64,000 bases of DNA from Rostratula benghalensis. Lineage: Eukaryota > Chordata > Aves > Charadriiformes > Rostratulidae. The notes below the pieces were generated by a model. The model was not told the DNA's origin. It searched no databases and worked only from the letters and a program-made list of their open reading frames with translations. This document shows, piece by piece, positions 63,206 to 64,000 of the stretch. The stretch covers positions 812,694-876,693 of the forward strand of contig VXAI01000118.1 of assembly GCA_013399305.1 (NCBI GenBank). The letters run 5' to 3'. Within the stretch, counting starts at the first letter, position 1, and each line of letters begins with the position of its first letter. A program made the position numbers and the translations under genes.

Positions 63206-64000
63206 AACGATGTCAGAAGACAGATGCCTGATGTAAATCTGCCCTTCCAGGTCTGTTTTTCTACTTTGTAAATGTGAGAGTACCTGTGAGCCGTGAATAT
63301 CTGTACCACTATTTGAGAATTGCTCTCTGAAGCATCTGAGATACTGTCAAAGACCTGTGTTTATCCTCTGCTATTTACCTGAAAGCCAGATCTTACCTTC
63401 CCCTGGAAGCATGGTGTCAGAACAATAACAAATCTGCCCCATTCCAGTGATGACGCTAGGCTACTTTATTTTTTGACAGTGCTAGAAGGTAAAAAACAGC
63501 TGAGTACAAGTAAAATCTGCAGAGAAATTGTGTGAGAAGAAACTTGCTAGACTTTTTTCTGATTTTTGTGCTCCTTGAACACCTTTGACTGAAGAGCTAT
63601 TCCTCCAGTGCTTGCATTACTGTCCAGAAAATGTCTCTGTCATGTGCTGTCTGTGTAGACATCCAGGCAACGGCTGCGATACCTGACAGACAGCGGGATC
63701 TGCTGGGAAATCAGTTTTCCACATGCAAAAGGGAGCAAACAGAAGAGCATGACAAGGCTCACTGACAGGAAAACCAGCCAAAGAAGATCAACAAGGAGGA
63801 AAGAGCTATAGGAGAAATACCAGAACAGGATGGCTTAGGAAGAAAAAAAGAATGCACCTGCACAGAAAGAAGGAGCATTGGGTGGCTTGAGAAAGTCCAG
63901 ATGGTGGGTGCTGGTGGCTTCAGGTGTTCAAGCTGTTACCTCCATGGTCAGTGCCTTGGTAACTAGGGCAGGCACAAGGGGAAGAGAATGCTCTTTGGCC
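63206..64000. other. Intergenic sequence to the window end
   Basis: No feature was recognised. No PRDM11-like exon is seen up to the right edge. Confidence 0.5.

Noticed and set aside
48500..64000. Search for PRDM11 exons (PR/SET domain) expected on this side by mammalian synteny
   Set aside because: No reading frame with PR/SET-like motifs was found; the gene is probably beyond the right edge.
1..64000. CRISPR arrays, tRNA or rRNA genes, bacterial operons or insertion sequences
   Set aside because: No regularly spaced repeats, no tRNA A/B-box pairs with a cloverleaf and no prokaryotic gene organisation were seen.

Overview
The window looks like a stretch of bird nuclear genome. It carries several 5'-truncated CR1 LINEs whose 3' ends finish in the avian-type ATTCTATG-like tail. 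The only recognisable protein gene is split into small exons with GT-AG introns, and it sits behind a long first intron that ends at a CpG-rich promoter. There are no operons, phage genes, insertion sequences or CRISPR arrays.

Region 1-22.5 kb (minus strand): the vertebrate gene TP53I11 (tumor protein p53 inducible protein 11, PIG11). Six coding exons lie at 4444-4572, 3353-3411, 2758-2806, 2226-2322, 1241-1342 and 33-166. Joined, they give an uninterrupted 189-residue protein, the length I recall for the mammalian orthologue. A probable non-coding first exon ends at 21997 inside a CpG island, giving a first intron of about 17.4 kb. That intron holds three CR1 fragments, all antisense to the gene, plus simple repeats. 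The CpG island contains a 164-base assembly gap (22144-22307) and an 11-bp minisatellite. The 3' UTR runs off the left edge of the window.

Region 22.5-64 kb: no exon of a known gene was recognised. It holds further CR1 copies (31.4, 42.6, 47.7, 49.4 and 63 kb), older amniote LINE remnants (27.3, 36.7-37.3 and probably 59.1 kb), a near-perfect 180-bp tandem duplication inside the longest unexplained ORF (46383-47021), local direct repeats at 24.8-25.8 kb, and microsatellites. In mammals TP53I11 is head-to-head with PRDM11 across a large intergenic space. This stretch probably corresponds to that spacer, and any function would be regulatory or non-coding RNA.

I found no convincing undescribed biological system. 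The observations most worth checking are the in-frame 180-bp duplication, the uORF in the predicted first exon, the minisatellite beside the promoter gap, and two sets of candidate regulatory motifs.
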